Source of the DNA: Bradyrhizobium sp. SZCCT0153
Lineage (GTDB): Bacteria > Pseudomonadota > Alphaproteobacteria > Rhizobiales > Xanthobacteraceae
Assembly: GCF_018129995.1 (NCBI RefSeq)
Contig: NZ_JAFCKS010000003.1
Location: forward strand, 248,001-312,000
Direction: 5' to 3'
DNA length: 64,000 nucleotides
Part shown: positions 37,282-47,613 of the stretch, in pieces
Position numbering within the stretch: the first letter of the stretch is position 1
Layout of the letters: the number at the start of each line of letters is the position of its first letter
Position numbers and translations under genes: made by a program
The notes under the pieces: model-generated
Database searches by the model: none
What the model was told of the DNA's origin: nothing
Seen by the model: the letters and a program-made list of their open reading frames with translations, nothing else

Positions 37282-39309
37282 CTAGCTCACCCTGATGACG
37301 AGGGCATAATTCTGCGGCGCGAGGGCGATGGAATGCGCGATGACGGAGATCACGGCTTCGCCGGGCGGCAGATTATCGAAGATGACCTGCTCCACGTTGT
37401 TCCTGCGGTCGAAATCCGTCGAGCCGGCCGGCATGTTGCCGTGACGTTCCTGCTTGTTGGCGACCACGACGAGGTCGAGGTCGCTTTGCAGGCCTTCGCC
37501 GGGCGGATCGGTCCAGACCAGCGTGATCTTCAGGCGACGGCCTCCCGCGGGGATCGTCACCGTGCGGTCTTCGCGGTCGCCGGCGTCGAGCTTCTTTTTC
37601 TCGTCGAAGAACTGCAAGGTTTCCTTCGCAGCGAGCGGGCCGACCACGGCCTGGACGTCGACCCGGCCGAAGCCCTGACTGTTGTTTGCGACGGAGCCGG
37701 CCTCCGACGGATTGTATTGTCCGGCAAGACTGCGTGCTCCGTTGATGATGAGCGCCTTGAGCAGCGCCGCGCTCGGCGACTTCAGTCCGTGGCTCTTTCT
37801 CAGGAACGCCCGGACCACGGCAACACACCCGGCGACCAGGGGGGTTGCCATGCTGGTGCCGCCCTCGAACATGTAGAGCGGGTCCTTCGAGAGCTGCCAT
37901 CCCTCCGATTGCGTGGTGCGGGAGCGCGCTGACAGGATGAACGATCCCGGCGCCACGACGTCGGGCTTGATGCGTTCGTCGTTGGTGGGTCCCCGGCTGC
38001 TGAACGCCACCATCCCTTCGGGATTGTTGGCCACGCGATCGGATCGAATGGGAGTGGCTGGAAAATCGTGTGGCCAGGCCGCTCCGTAGGTCATGGTCTG
38101 GTTGGGGCGATTGTTCTCGCAGGCGCCGATGGTGAGGCAGTTCTTGGCCGTACCGGGCGGTGTCACGGAGTTGGGGTCCACCTGACCGTTGCCATCCTTG
38201 TCGCTGCCTTCATTCCCCGCGGCGAAGCAGATCAGCATGTCGCGATGCGCATAGACGAACGTGTCGAGCTCGTTGGCCTGGGAGTCGTATACGCCGAAGT
38301 TTCCGACGCTGCCCCAGGAGTTGGAATGGATTCGCGCCTTGTCGGACTTGTAGGGCGGGCCGAACAGCGCATCGAGGCTGTCGGGCAGGCCGCCGAGATT
38401 GCCGCCGCTGTCGAGCACGGATTGCAGGACCAGCTTGGCGCCGGGAGCGGTGCCGCGGATCGGGCCGTCGCTCTTCGACACGCCGTCGCCCAGGGCAGAA
38501 CCCGCAACATGAGTGCCGTGGCCGTCCGGATCGTCCTTGCGTCCGGGACGGCCGAGCGCATAGAGCTTCTTGACGCGCCCCTTGAAGGCCGGGTGCGTGT
38601 TCGTGGTCGATCCCTTGTCGAAACCGGTATCGGCGATCGCGATGATCTCGCCGGTGCCCTCGCCACCATTGCCCGGCGCCGCCGCGGGAACGCGAAGAAT
38701 TCCCCGCGCGATGTTGTTGAACAGCTTGCGGGGAAACACCTTCTCCACACTGCGGACCTCGTCGAGCGCCGCGACGTCGGCAAGACGGCGCATCTTCAGC
38801 GTCACGCGCACCTTGGCGGTGCCCGGGACGACGTCGTCGAGATGCACATGCGCCGCTTCAGCGATCGCCTTTGCGGCGGCCTTCACGCCGATATTGCGGT
38901 GGAGCATGACGTCGACGGTCACGCTGGTGCGATCGAGCGCCGCCGGCTTTGCGGCAAGCGCGCGCGCCGCGGCGACCCCGCCGGGTTGAGTGTCCAGATT
39001 TCGCAGCGCCGGCGCGATCTTTACGATGCCCGGATAAACGTCTGCCCACGTCACGAACGGCAGCTTCCGGACCTTGTCGAGCCCGGACGCCGGAAAGTGA
39101 CAGATGACGGCGCTGCCCGGGACGGCTTCCAGGATCTTGGCGCCCGCCTTGGCAAGCTGCTTTCTGCGCTCGGCATTGAGCGGCTGGTTGGTCTGCACGA
39201 TGATGTAGTCAGATTCCTTCGCATTAGCATGATCCAGCGAGAGCGCTGCGCGTTCCGCATGCGGAGCCGAAGGATCGATCGTGATGCCGTTGATCGTGAT
39301 CTGTGCCAT
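37282..39309 (-). CDS. Subtilisin-family (S8) serine protease without a signal peptide
   Basis: A 675-residue protein. The S8 triad is Asp227 (AIADTGFD), His264 (DGHGTHVAG) and Ser486 (FEGGTSMATP), with oxyanion Asn366 (FAAGNEG). The N-terminal 200 residues look like a propeptide or fervidolysin-like region, and the last 130 residues form a beta-sandwich. No signal peptide or membrane segment is seen, so it may be intracellular or exported by another path. The C-terminal domain resembles KP-43-type proteases. It lies alone between unrelated genes. Confidence 0.9.
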   Translation of the reverse strand: MAQITINGITIDPSAPHAERAALSLDHANAKESDYIIVQTNQPLNAERRKQLAKAGAKILEAVPGSAVICHFPASGLDKVRKLPFVTWADVYPGIVKIAPALRNLDTQPGGVAAARALAAKPAALDRTSVTVDVMLHRNIGVKAAAKAIAEAAHVHLDDVVPGTAKVRVTLKMRRLADVAALDEVRSVEKVFPRKLFNNIARGILRVPAAAPGNGGEGTGEIIAIADTGFDKGSTTNTHPAFKGRVKKLYALGRPGRKDDPDGHGTHVAGSALGDGVSKSDGPIRGTAPGAKLVLQSVLDSGGNLGGLPDSLDALFGPPYKSDKARIHSNSWGSVGNFGVYDSQANELDTFVYAHRDMLICFAAGNEGSDKDGNGQVDPNSVTPPGTAKNCLTIGACENNRPNQTMTYGAAWPHDFPATPIRSDRVANNPEGMVAFSSRGPTNDERIKPDVVAPGSFILSARSRTTQSEGWQLSKDPLYMFEGGTSMATPLVAGCVAVVRAFLRKSHGLKSPSAALLKALIINGARSLAGQYNPSEAGSVANNSQGFGRVDVQAVVGPLAAKETLQFFDEKKKLDAGDREDRTVTIPAGGRRLKITLVWTDPPGEGLQSDLDLVVVANKQERHGNMPAGSTDFDRRNNVEQVIFDNLPPGEAVISVIAHSIALAPQNYALVIRVS

Positions 39310-39762
39310 GGCCGTTCTGCTCTCCCTGAATCATCATCCGTTTTTGTTGTCCGCGATGGCAAAAGCGCCGGCTCGAGGCCACGCCGCGATACGCGTCTCC
39401 GCAGCTTGACTTCGACAAGCGTCTTTCATTGGTCGGCCAAGTCGGCCGGCGGTTACAATCCTAGATCGAATTTATTGGTGTCGAATGGGTCGGGGCTATT
39501 GACCGATCACGTGCCGGTTCGGGCCGCAGACGGTTCCGTCGTTCAATAAAGGCAGTTCTGGAAAAAAGGCGCGCAGTATCTGAACCAATCCAGACTTCAG
39601 ACTACACCTAGAGTTGAGGCGCGACAATCCGTCTTCCGGCCGCAGGCGGAGCACGTCGTGGCAAGCTCGGCGACGCCGATCCCGCCGCCGGCTATCGGAT
39701 CTTCCTCAACGGCATCGGCACGACGACCGCGGCACCAGCTGAGTGCCATGACGTGCGGAACG
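39310..39762. other. Intergenic region between the S8 protease and MFS genes
   Basis: About 450 bases with no complete gene. From about 39650 to 39756 the plus strand reads like coding sequence of local codon use (GKLGDADPAAGYRIFLNGIG) without a start and without a clear end, so it may be a gene remnant. The remainder is unremarkable. Confidence 0.4.
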
Positions 39763-41196
39763 TCACACCGTATCCAGCGGCCTGCCGCGCACGTTCGGGC
39801 CGAACAGCGCCATGGCGATCACCACGATCAGCATCGCCGCGGTAATCAGGCCGAACACGCCGGTGACGCCGGCCTCCTTCAGCATGTAGGCGACGATGAA
39901 GCCCGAGAACGTCGCGCTCAGCCGGCTCATCGAATAGACGAGGCCGGAGGCGCGCGCCCGGATCTGGGTCGGAAACACCTCGGTCTGGTAGGCGTGATAG
40001 GCGTAGGACATCGTCGTGTTGCAGGCCGTCAGCAGCACGCCGCAGACGATCAGCAGTACGGGCTCGGTCAGCTGCGCGAACGCCATGCCGAAGACGATGA
40101 TGGCGACGCAGGCTCCGGCGATGATCCACCGGCGCTCGAATTTGTCGGCAAAGCTCGACGCCAGCAGCGGCGCGATGGGATAGGCGAAGGCGACGATGAA
40201 GGAATATTGCAGGCTCTTGGTGATGTTGATGCCCTTCTCCACCAGCAGCGTCGGCACCCAGTTGGCGAAGCCGTAGAAGCCGAAGGCCTGGCAGAGGTTG
40301 AACACCATGAAGAGGACGACGAGCGAGAGATAAGGCGGGCGGAACAGGTCGGCGAAGCCGACGTCCGCGGCCGAGCGCGTGGCCAGCGGTGCGGGCGGCG
40401 GCGCCGGTCGCGCCGGAGCAATGTTTCCGCCGGCGGCTCCAAGCCTTGCCAGTTCGAGTCTTGCAAGGATGCGATAGGCCTCCTCGGCGCGGCCGTGCCG
40501 CGCCAGCCAGAGCGGGCTTTCGGGCAGGAACAGTCGCAGCACCCAGACGATCATGCTGGTGGCCGCACCAATCAGCACCACCCAGCGCCAGCCGTCGATG
40601 CCGTAAGGCGCGAGCGGCACCAGCCACCAGGCGAGAAAGGCGACGACGGGCACGGCGATGAACATGATCGACTGGTTCACCGCGAAAGCGCGGCCGCGCA
40701 TCCGGCTCGGCACGAGCTCGGTGATGTAGGCGTCGATGGTGATGACCTCGACGCCGATGCCGATGCCGGCGAGGAAGCGCCAGAACAGCAGGCCTTCCGG
40801 GGAGGTCTGGCAGGCCATGATCACGGATGCCGCGGTATAGAAGAGCAGGGCATAGGTGAAGATCGCGCGGCGGCCGAAGCGGTCGGCCAGAAAGCCGAGA
40901 AAGAAGGTTCCGACGAACAGGCCGGCAAAGGTCGCGGCGACGAAAGCCCCGATGCCGGAGAAGCCGAAGAAGGCCTGCGTCGTCGTGGAGAGCAGGCCGC
41001 TGCGAATGAGGCCCGGCGCGATATAGCCGGTGAGGAACAGATCGTAGATCTCGAAGCAGCCGCCGAGCGAGAGCAGGACGACGAGGCGCCAGACGTAAGC
41101 GGAGCCGGGCATTGCCTCCAGGCGCTGCGAGATTTCGTCCGGTGCCGCGGATGCGGTGCCGAGCTCAAAGCCAGTGCCGATGCCGACAACGCTCAT
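39763..41196 (-). CDS. MFS metabolite:proton symporter
   Basis: A 477-residue MFS protein with 12 predicted membrane helices. The loop after helix 2 is GFLADRFGRRAIFTYA, and ITIDAYITELVPSRMRGRA and YQTEVFPTQIRARASG match the aromatic acid or metabolite:H+ symporter group. The likely job is uptake of an organic acid. It points away from the LysR gene and may supply the substrate for the CoA transferase and lyase at 42471-44587. Confidence 0.85.
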   Translation of the reverse strand: MSVVGIGTGFELGTASAAPDEISQRLEAMPGSAYVWRLVVLLSLGGCFEIYDLFLTGYIAPGLIRSGLLSTTTQAFFGFSGIGAFVAATFAGLFVGTFFLGFLADRFGRRAIFTYALLFYTAASVIMACQTSPEGLLFWRFLAGIGIGVEVITIDAYITELVPSRMRGRAFAVNQSIMFIAVPVVAFLAWWLVPLAPYGIDGWRWVVLIGAATSMIVWVLRLFLPESPLWLARHGRAEEAYRILARLELARLGAAGGNIAPARPAPPPAPLATRSAADVGFADLFRPPYLSLVVLFMVFNLCQAFGFYGFANWVPTLLVEKGINITKSLQYSFIVAFAYPIAPLLASSFADKFERRWIIAGACVAIIVFGMAFAQLTEPVLLIVCGVLLTACNTTMSYAYHAYQTEVFPTQIRARASGLVYSMSRLSATFSGFIVAYMLKEAGVTGVFGLITAAMLIVVIAMALFGPNVRGRPLDTV

Positions 41197-41394
41197 GAAA
41201 TCCTCCCCGGAAGAGCGCGCATCTGCGTGCGGCTCTGGTTCCCGGCGGCTTTCTTGCTGAAGCTCTGCCGGATCGCGGCCATGTTGGCGTCCGCGAGCCA
41301 GAAATCCAGACGAACATATCGATGGAAGCGTTCGAGATTTTCGAACTCGGCTAATGAGAGGCAGGACAGACGCTCGGCGGCGCGAACCCGTTTA

Positions 41395-41416
41395 CCTCTC
41401 CCGCAAGCGGGAGAGG
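41395..41416. repeat. CTCTCCCGC hairpin repeat, copy 3
   Basis: CCTCTCCCGC and GCGGGAGAGG flank a two-base loop. It lies between the MFS gene and lysR and belongs to the family seen at 16891-16914. Confidence 0.65.
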
Positions 41417-41432
41417 GAGCGCACCATCGTGT

Positions 41433-42365
41433 CTACTCCGCCAGCGTCGCCTGCCAGCCGCCGCTGCGCACCTGCCCGGCGATCAGCGCCAGCATCAGGC
41501 GACGCATCTCCTCCATGGCATAGGTCATCGGGCGGTTGCGCAGGCGGCAGAGATAGAGCGTGCGGGTCAGCTTCGGCTCGATCACCTCGCGCGCGACCAG
41601 GCGGCCCGCCGCGAGCTCCTCCCGTGCGAACAGCTTTGTCGCGATGGTGCAGCCCAGTCCTTCCACCAGTGCGCCGGTCATGCCTGTGATCGAATTGGCG
41701 TGCAGGATGGCGCCGCCTTCCAGCCGCTTGAGCAGCACCGGATCGTCCAGCAGCGCGCGCGAGGACAGGCCGAGACCGTAGCGAAGCAGGATCAGCGGCA
41801 GCCGGTTCAGCTCCTCGAAGCGGATCGGCGCCTTGCTCTTGCCGACCAGTTTTGGAATGCCGACGAGGAACATCTCCTCTTCGAGCACGGCTTCCGTGAT
41901 CAGCTCCTTCTCCGACGGCGGATTGTAGACCAGCGCGAGATCGACATTGGACACCATCAGATGCATCAGCGTCGCGCCCGACAGGCTCTCGGTGAGCGAC
42001 ATCTTGAGCTTGGGATATTTGGTGAGCACCGTGCGCATCAGCTCGACGCCGATCGCCTTGACGCCGGAATTTGCCATGCCGATCGAGATGTCGCCGGCAA
42101 TGACGCGAGCGCCCTCGCGCACCTCGGTCTCGGCCTCCGCCATCGCACGCAGGATGATGCGCGCGTGTTCATAGAGCCGCTCGCCGGCCGCGGTCGGCTC
42201 CATGCCGCGCGACTTGCGCTCGAACAGGGGCGTTGCGAACTCGGCCTCCAGGTTCGAAATATGATGGCTCAGCGCGGACTGCGCGACATTGACCTGGTCG
42301 GCCGCACGCGACAGGTTCCGCTGCTCGTAGACGGCGATGAAATAACGGAGCTGGCGTGAATCCAT
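41433..42365 (-). CDS. LysR-type transcriptional regulator
   Basis: A 310-residue LysR protein. The N-terminal winged helix starts MDSRQLRYFIAVYEQRNLSR and includes VAQSALSHHISNLEAEF. The rest is a ligand-binding domain. It is divergent from the CoA-transferase gene, with 105 nt between them holding an AT-rich dyad (42382-42412), so it probably regulates that operon in response to the substrate or a CoA intermediate. Confidence 0.93.
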   Translation of the reverse strand: MDSRQLRYFIAVYEQRNLSRAADQVNVAQSALSHHISNLEAEFATPLFERKSRGMEPTAAGERLYEHARIILRAMAEAETEVREGARVIAGDISIGMANSGVKAIGVELMRTVLTKYPKLKMSLTESLSGATLMHLMVSNVDLALVYNPPSEKELITEAVLEEEMFLVGIPKLVGKSKAPIRFEELNRLPLILLRYGLGLSSRALLDDPVLLKRLEGGAILHANSITGMTGALVEGLGCTIATKLFAREELAAGRLVAREVIEPKLTRTLYLCRLRNRPMTYAMEEMRRLMLALIAGQVRSGGWQATLAE

Positions 42366-42381
42366 GGCAGAAAAGCGTTCT

Positions 42382-42412
42382 ATAATCGTGAAGATAATCT
42401 TCGATAGATTAT
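42382..42412. promoter_or_regulatory. Candidate LysR operator
   Basis: GAAGAT-A-ATCTTC (42390-42402) is a perfect dyad nested between ATAATC and GATTAT. It lies in the divergent space between lysR and the CoA-transferase gene, where a LysR protein is expected to bind. Confidence 0.5.
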
Positions 42413-42470
42413 ATTTTTCAGATGGCTTGTGAAGGCCTAGTCTTTGGGATGGACGAACAGGGAGACACGC

Positions 42471-43643
42471 ATGGCCGAGACCGGACTGCCGCTTGCAGGC
42501 GTGCGCGTCGTCGAGATGACCCACATGGTCATGGGCCCGACCTGCGGTATGATCCTCGCCCAATTGGGCGCGGAGGTGATCAAGGTCGAGCCGCCCGCGG
42601 GCGACAAGACCCGCTCCCTTGGCGGCATGGGCACCGCGTTCTTTCCGCTGTTCAACCGCGGCAAGCGCAGCGTGGTGCTGGATTTCGAGCAGCCGGATGA
42701 TCGCGACACCATGCACCGGCTGCTCGCGAGCGCCGATGTGTTCCTGGAGAATTTCCGCGACGGCCAGCTCGAGAAGCAGGGACTTGGCGCGGACGAATTG
42801 CGCCGCCTTCATCCGCATCTGATCATCGCCGGCCACAAGGGTTTCCTGTCCGGCCCCTACGAGCATCGCCCTGCGCTAGACGAGGTCGTGCAGATGATGT
42901 CGGGACTCGCGGCCATGACCGGCACCAAGGAAAAACCGCAGCGCGTCGGCTCGTCCGCCAATGACATCATGGGCGGCATGTTCGGCGTGATCGCGATCCT
43001 CGCGGCGCTCTACCAGAAGCGCGGAGGCAAACGTGACGGCGCCGACATCCGCATCGGCCTGTTCGAGAACTGCCTGTTCCTGGTCGCCCAGCACATGGTC
43101 GAATACGAGATGACCGGCAACAAGCCGCGCTCGATGCCGGAGCGCGAGCACGCCTGGCCGATCTACGACATCTTCGAGACCGCCGGCGGCGAGCGCATCT
43201 TCATCGGCGTCGTCACCGAAGGCCATTGGCGGAGCTTTTGCCGCGAATTTGGCCTGGCCGAGTTTCTCGATGATCCCGCCTTGCGCACCACGACCGATCG
43301 CATCCTCGCGCGCGGGCGGATCATTCCGCGCGCCGCAGAGGTGGTGAGGCAGTGGGACGTGACGAAGCTGTCCGAGAAGCTCGATGCGCTCAACATCTGC
43401 TTCTCGCCGATCAATCGGCCCGAGGATCTCTTTGCCGATCCCCATGTGCTGCGGCCGGGCGGGCTCGTCAACAATGTCACCGCCGACGGCAAACCGTTCC
43501 GGGTGCCGGCGCTGCCGATCGAGTGGAACGGCCGCAACATCGGCGAAGGCCTGAAGGTCGCGCCGCTCGGCGCCGACACCGCGACGGTTCGCGCCGAGAT
43601 CGACGATCAAGACGTCACGTCAAAAACAGGGAGGCGCGCATGA
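42471..43643 (+). CDS. Family III CoA transferase (CaiB/BaiF)
   Basis: A 390-residue enzyme. The N-terminus LAGVRVVEMTHMVMGPTCGM and AEVIKVEPPAGDKTR are family III signatures. Asp137 in RPALDEVVQMMSG is the likely nucleophile. It would move CoA from a donor such as succinyl-CoA to a carboxylic acid. The stop overlaps the start of the lyase gene (ATGA), so the two act together. GGGAGAC precedes the ATG. Confidence 0.92.
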   Translation: MAETGLPLAGVRVVEMTHMVMGPTCGMILAQLGAEVIKVEPPAGDKTRSLGGMGTAFFPLFNRGKRSVVLDFEQPDDRDTMHRLLASADVFLENFRDGQLEKQGLGADELRRLHPHLIIAGHKGFLSGPYEHRPALDEVVQMMSGLAAMTGTKEKPQRVGSSANDIMGGMFGVIAILAALYQKRGGKRDGADIRIGLFENCLFLVAQHMVEYEMTGNKPRSMPEREHAWPIYDIFETAGGERIFIGVVTEGHWRSFCREFGLAEFLDDPALRTTTDRILARGRIIPRAAEVVRQWDVTKLSEKLDALNICFSPINRPEDLFADPHVLRPGGLVNNVTADGKPFRVPALPIEWNGRNIGEGLKVAPLGADTATVRAEIDDQDVTSKTGRRA

Positions 43644-44587
43644 GCCGGATTCAGGAGATCTACCCCGCAGACCGCGTCAGCCTGCGCGAAGTGGGTCTGC
43701 GCGACGGGCTCCAGCTCGTGAAGAAAATTCCGCCGACAGGCGCCAAGCAGCGCTGGGTCCGAGAGGAATATGCCGCCGGCGTGCGGCATTTCGAGGTCGG
43801 ATCGTTCCTGCCGGCAAAGACCTTTCCGCAATTCGTCGATGTCCGCGACGTCGTCGCGACCGTCGCGGCATTGCCCGGCGCGCATGGCATCGCGCTCGCC
43901 CTGAACGAGCGCGGGGTGAACGAGGCGCTGCAATCCGGCGTCGGCGAGATCGCCTCGGTGGTCTCGGCCACGGAAGAGCACAGCCAGGCCAATGCGCACC
44001 GCTCGCGCGAATCCGCGATCGCCAATGTGAAACGTCTCTGCGACATGCGCGATGCGAGCTCCCACAAGCCGCTGGTGAATGCCGCGATCTCGATGGCGCT
44101 CGGCTGTTCCATCACCGGTGCGGTTGATCCTGCAGAGGTGCTTCGCTTGGTCGACAAATGCCTTGAGGCCGGCGTCGACTTCGTCGCGATCGCCGATACC
44201 GTCGGCTATGCCGGGCCGAAACAGGTGGCCGAGCTGACGCGCGCTGCGGTTAAGCTCGCGGGACCAAAGCCGATCTGCATCCATCTCCACGACACCCGCG
44301 GCATGGGCATTGCGAATGCGGCGGCCGCGCTCGACGAAGGCGTCCGTATCCTCGACGGCTCGCTCGGCGGCCTCGGCGGCTGCCCCTTCGCGCCCGGCGC
44401 AACCGGCAACGTCGTGTTCGAGGACCTGGTGTTCCTCTGCGAGAGCAAGGGTTTTGCGACGGGCATCGATCTCGAGAAGCTGATCGCGGTGCGCAGGATC
44501 CTGCGCGAGGAAATGCCGAACGAGGCGCTGTACGGCGGCATCGCGCGGGCGGGCCTGCCGGGCGGGACCGCGGCGAAGGCGGCGTGA
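43640..44587 (+). CDS. Hydroxymethylglutaryl-CoA lyase-like enzyme
   Basis: A 315-residue DRE-TIM metallolyase. It has REVGLRDGLQ with catalytic Arg21 and Asp22, the metal site HLHDTRG (His215, His217) and GLGGCPFAPGATGN with Cys248. These match HMG-CoA lyase, which splits 3-hydroxy-3-methylglutaryl-CoA into acetyl-CoA and acetoacetate. It is coupled to the CoA transferase. Relatives acting on other hydroxyacyl-CoAs cannot be excluded. Confidence 0.9.
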   Translation: MSRIQEIYPADRVSLREVGLRDGLQLVKKIPPTGAKQRWVREEYAAGVRHFEVGSFLPAKTFPQFVDVRDVVATVAALPGAHGIALALNERGVNEALQSGVGEIASVVSATEEHSQANAHRSRESAIANVKRLCDMRDASSHKPLVNAAISMALGCSITGAVDPAEVLRLVDKCLEAGVDFVAIADTVGYAGPKQVAELTRAAVKLAGPKPICIHLHDTRGMGIANAAAALDEGVRILDGSLGGLGGCPFAPGATGNVVFEDLVFLCESKGFATGIDLEKLIAVRRILREEMPNEALYGGIARAGLPGGTAAKAA

Positions 44588-44650
44588 GGTTTTCTTCTCT
44601 TCTCCCGCAAGCAGGGGGAGAGGGGAAGTGGACCGTGCTGTCAGTTCGAC

Positions 44651-45097
44651 CTACTCATGCCGATGCCCGTGCTTGCGCACCTTCGCCTGCTTGCCATCCC
44701 CCGTCGGGATCATCACCACGCGCCCGTAGCGCACGCCGCGTTCGGCGATGATGTGGTCGGCGAAATGCCTGACCTCGCCGGCGTCGCCGCGCAGGGCGGT
44801 CATCTCCATGCAATTGTTGTCGTCGAGATGAACGTGCAGCGTTGCCAGCGCGAGGTCGTGGTGGCCGTGGAATTCCTGCACCAGTCGTTTCGACAGATCG
44901 CGCGCGGCGTGGTCGTAGACATAGACGAGGCCGGCGACGCAAGAACCGGTCTGCGCGGTATCCTCACTGCTCTGCTGCAGGCCGGCGCGGGCGAGATCGC
45001 GGATGATCTCGGAGCGATTCTGGTAGCCGCGCGCTTCGGCCGCCGCGTCGATCTCCGCCAGGAGATCGTCCTCGATCGTGATCGTAATCCGCTGCAT
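44651..45097 (-). CDS. nikR: NikR nickel-responsive regulator
   Basis: A 148-residue ribbon-helix-helix regulator. The N-terminus MQRITITIEDDLLAEIDAAA is the DNA-binding domain. The C-terminal ACT-like domain keeps the nickel ligands in FHGHHDLALATLHVHLDDNN and the Cys that follows. It normally represses nickel import genes. Here it follows copA by 54 nt on the same strand and no nickel transporter is in the window, so its target lies elsewhere or it is cotranscribed by chance. Confidence 0.92.
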   Translation of the reverse strand: MQRITITIEDDLLAEIDAAAEARGYQNRSEIIRDLARAGLQQSSEDTAQTGSCVAGLVYVYDHAARDLSKRLVQEFHGHHDLALATLHVHLDDNNCMEMTALRGDAGEVRHFADHIIAERGVRYGRVVMIPTGDGKQAKVRKHGHRHE

Positions 45098-45151
45098 CAG
45101 GTCTTCTCCGCGTACGCCGAATGGAGCTGTTTTACACGGATTTTGCGACCC

Positions 45152-47590
45152 TCACAGCCGCGTCGCGCGCAGCCTCAGCGCATTTCCGACCACGCTGACC
45201 GAGGACAGCGCCATCGCTGCTGCGGCGATGATCGGCGACAGCAGGATGCCGAACGACGGATAGAGGATGCCGGCGGCGATCGGAATGCCGGCCGCGTTGT
45301 AGATGAAGGCGAAGAACAGATTTTGCCGGATATTGCTCATCGTCGCCTGCGACAGTTTTCGCGCGCGCACGATGCCAATGAGGTCGCCCTTCAGCAGGGT
45401 GACGCCCGCGCTCTCCATCGCCACGTCGGTGCCGGTGCCCATGGCGATGCCGACTTCGGCCGCGGCCAGCGCCGGGGCATCGTTGACGCCGTCTCCGGCC
45501 ATCGCGACGATGCGGCCGGCCTTTTGCAGCCTTGTCACCACCGCGCTCTTCTGGTCCGGCAGCACCTCGGCTTCGACCTCGGCGATGCCAAGCCGGCGCG
45601 CCACCGCTTCCGCCGTGGTTCGATTGTCGCCGGTCAGCATGATGACCTTGATGCCTTCGGCAGCTAATGCCTTCAGCGCCTCCGGCGTCGAAGCCTTGAC
45701 GGGATCGGCGATCGCGAACAGGCCGGCGAGCCGGCCGTCGACGGCCATGTTGATCACCGTGGCGCCGTCGCCGCGCAGGCGCTCGGCCTCGGCGTCGAGC
45801 GCTTTGGTATCGATGCCGATCGATGTCAGATATCGCGCATTGCCGAGCACGATGGTTTTGCCGTCGACCTTGCCGGTCGCGCCCTTGCCGGTCGGCGAAT
45901 CGAACTGCTCGACTTCGCCAAGGGCGAGCTGCTTCTCCTTTGCCGCGCGCACGATGGCGTCGGCCAGGGGATGCTCGCTGGCGCGCTCGATGCTGGCAGC
46001 CATGCGGAGGATGTCATCTTCCGCAAATCCAGCCGAAGGCAGGATCGCGACGACCTTGGGCTTGCCCTCGGTCAGGGTGCCGGTCTTGTCGACGACCAGC
46101 GTGTCGATCTTCTCCATCCGCTCCAGCGCCTCGGCGTTCTTGATCAGCACGCCCGCCTGCGCGCCGCGGCCGACCCCGACCATGATCGACATCGGGGTCG
46201 CAAGGCCAAGCGCGCAGGGGCAGGCGATGATCAGAACGCTGACGGCGGCGACGAGACCGAAGGCGAGCCGCGGTTCCGGGCCGAACCAGGCCCAGGCCGC
46301 AAAGGCCGCGATGGCAACGGCAATGACGGTCGGCACGAACCAGCCGGCGACCTGATCGGCCAGCCGCTGGATCGGCGCGCGTGAGCGCTGCGCGTCCGCG
46401 ACCATCTGCACGATCTGCGACAGCAGCGTCTCGCGTCCGACCTTGTCGGCGCGCATGATGAAGCCGCCCGACTGGTTGAGCGTGCCGGCGATGACTTTTG
46501 CGCCGCTCTCCTTGGTGACCGGCATGGATTCGCCCGTCACGAGCGACTCGTCGAGCGAGGAGCGCCCCTCCAGGATGGTGCCGTCGACCGGCACTTTCTC
46601 GCCCGGACGAACGCGCAGACGATCGCCGGCGTGGAGCGTCTCGATCTCGACCTCATGCTCGCCACCGTCGGCATCGACGCGGCGTGCGGTCTTCGGCGCG
46701 AGCTGGAGCAGCGCCCTGATCGCGCCCGAGGTCGCATCGCGGGCGCGAAGCTCCAGCACCTGTCCGAGCAACACCAGCACGGTGATGACGGCGGCCGCTT
46801 CGAAATAAACGGCGACCGCACCCTCATGGGCGCGGAAATTGGCAGGAAAGATCTGCGGCGCGAGCGTGCCGATCAGGCTGTAGACGTAGGCGACGCCGGT
46901 GCCCATCGCGATCAGCGTGAACATGTTGAGGTTGCGCGTCAGCAGCGACTGCCAGCCGCGGACGAAGAACGGCCAGCCGGCCCACAGCACCACGGGCGTG
47001 GCGAAGACCAGCTGGATCCAGTTGGAGAGGGTCTGGTCGATCCAGTTGTGCGGACCCGCGAGATGGCCGCCCATCTCCAGCACCACGGCCGGCAGCGCCA
47101 GCGTGCCGCCGATCCAGAGCCGCCGCGTCATGTCGGCAAGCTCCGGGTTGGGGCCGGTCTCCAGGCTCGCCACCTCCGGCTCCAGCGCCATGCCGCAGAT
47201 CGGGCAGCTTCCGGGTCCGACCTGGCGAATCTGCGGATGCATCGGGCAGGTGTAGATCGTGCCCGCGGGCATCTCGGGCTCGCTCGCCTTGTCCTTGGCG
47301 AGGTACTTGGCGGGATCGGCGGCGAATTTGGTGCGGCAACCGGCCGAGCAGAAATGGAAGGTCTCGCCGTGATGCTCGAACCGGTGCTTCGAGGTCGAAG
47401 GATCGACCGTCATGCCGCAGACGGGATCGCGGACTTTTGCGGCAGCGGCGCCGTGGCCGGCATGATCGCCGTGCCCGCCGCAGCAGGAGGAAGCCGCGGG
47501 CTTGTCGGCGGGTGGAACAGGCTTGGCGGAGCAGCCGCATCCGGAAGGTGTTTCCGACTGGTGATGGTGCCCGTGCTCGGTGTCGTTCAT
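45152..47590 (-). CDS. copA: Copper-exporting P1B-type ATPase
   Basis: An 812-residue pump. A His- and Cys-rich N-terminus is followed by a YHS domain ([21 protein letters not shown]) and a heavy-metal motif ([20 protein letters not shown]). The pump core has [30 protein letters not shown] and [13 protein letters not shown] in helix 6, the YN pair (FIYNAAGIP) and MALSS in the last helices match the Cu(I) class. The divergent csoR gene and operator support copper export. Confidence 0.92.
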   Translation of the reverse strand: MNDTEHGHHHQSETPSGCGCSAKPVPPADKPAASSCCGGHGDHAGHGAAAAKVRDPVCGMTVDPSTSKHRFEHHGETFHFCSAGCRTKFAADPAKYLAKDKASEPEMPAGTIYTCPMHPQIRQVGPGSCPICGMALEPEVASLETGPNPELADMTRRLWIGGTLALPAVVLEMGGHLAGPHNWIDQTLSNWIQLVFATPVVLWAGWPFFVRGWQSLLTRNLNMFTLIAMGTGVAYVYSLIGTLAPQIFPANFRAHEGAVAVYFEAAAVITVLVLLGQVLELRARDATSGAIRALLQLAPKTARRVDADGGEHEVEIETLHAGDRLRVRPGEKVPVDGTILEGRSSLDESLVTGESMPVTKESGAKVIAGTLNQSGGFIMRADKVGRETLLSQIVQMVADAQRSRAPIQRLADQVAGWFVPTVIAVAIAAFAAWAWFGPEPRLAFGLVAAVSVLIIACPCALGLATPMSIMVGVGRGAQAGVLIKNAEALERMEKIDTLVVDKTGTLTEGKPKVVAILPSAGFAEDDILRMAASIERASEHPLADAIVRAAKEKQLALGEVEQFDSPTGKGATGKVDGKTIVLGNARYLTSIGIDTKALDAEAERLRGDGATVINMAVDGRLAGLFAIADPVKASTPEALKALAAEGIKVIMLTGDNRTTAEAVARRLGIAEVEAEVLPDQKSAVVTRLQKAGRIVAMAGDGVNDAPALAAAEVGIAMGTGTDVAMESAGVTLLKGDLIGIVRARKLSQATMSNIRQNLFFAFIYNAAGIPIAAGILYPSFGILLSPIIAAAAMALSSVSVVGNALRLRATRL

Positions 47591-47613
47591 TGCCTCGCTC
47601 CAGCCTTGTAATT

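Noticed and set aside
39658..41523. Plus-strand frame of 621 codons over the MFS gene
   Set aside because: It is a shadow antisense to a transporter with clear membrane segments and family motifs.
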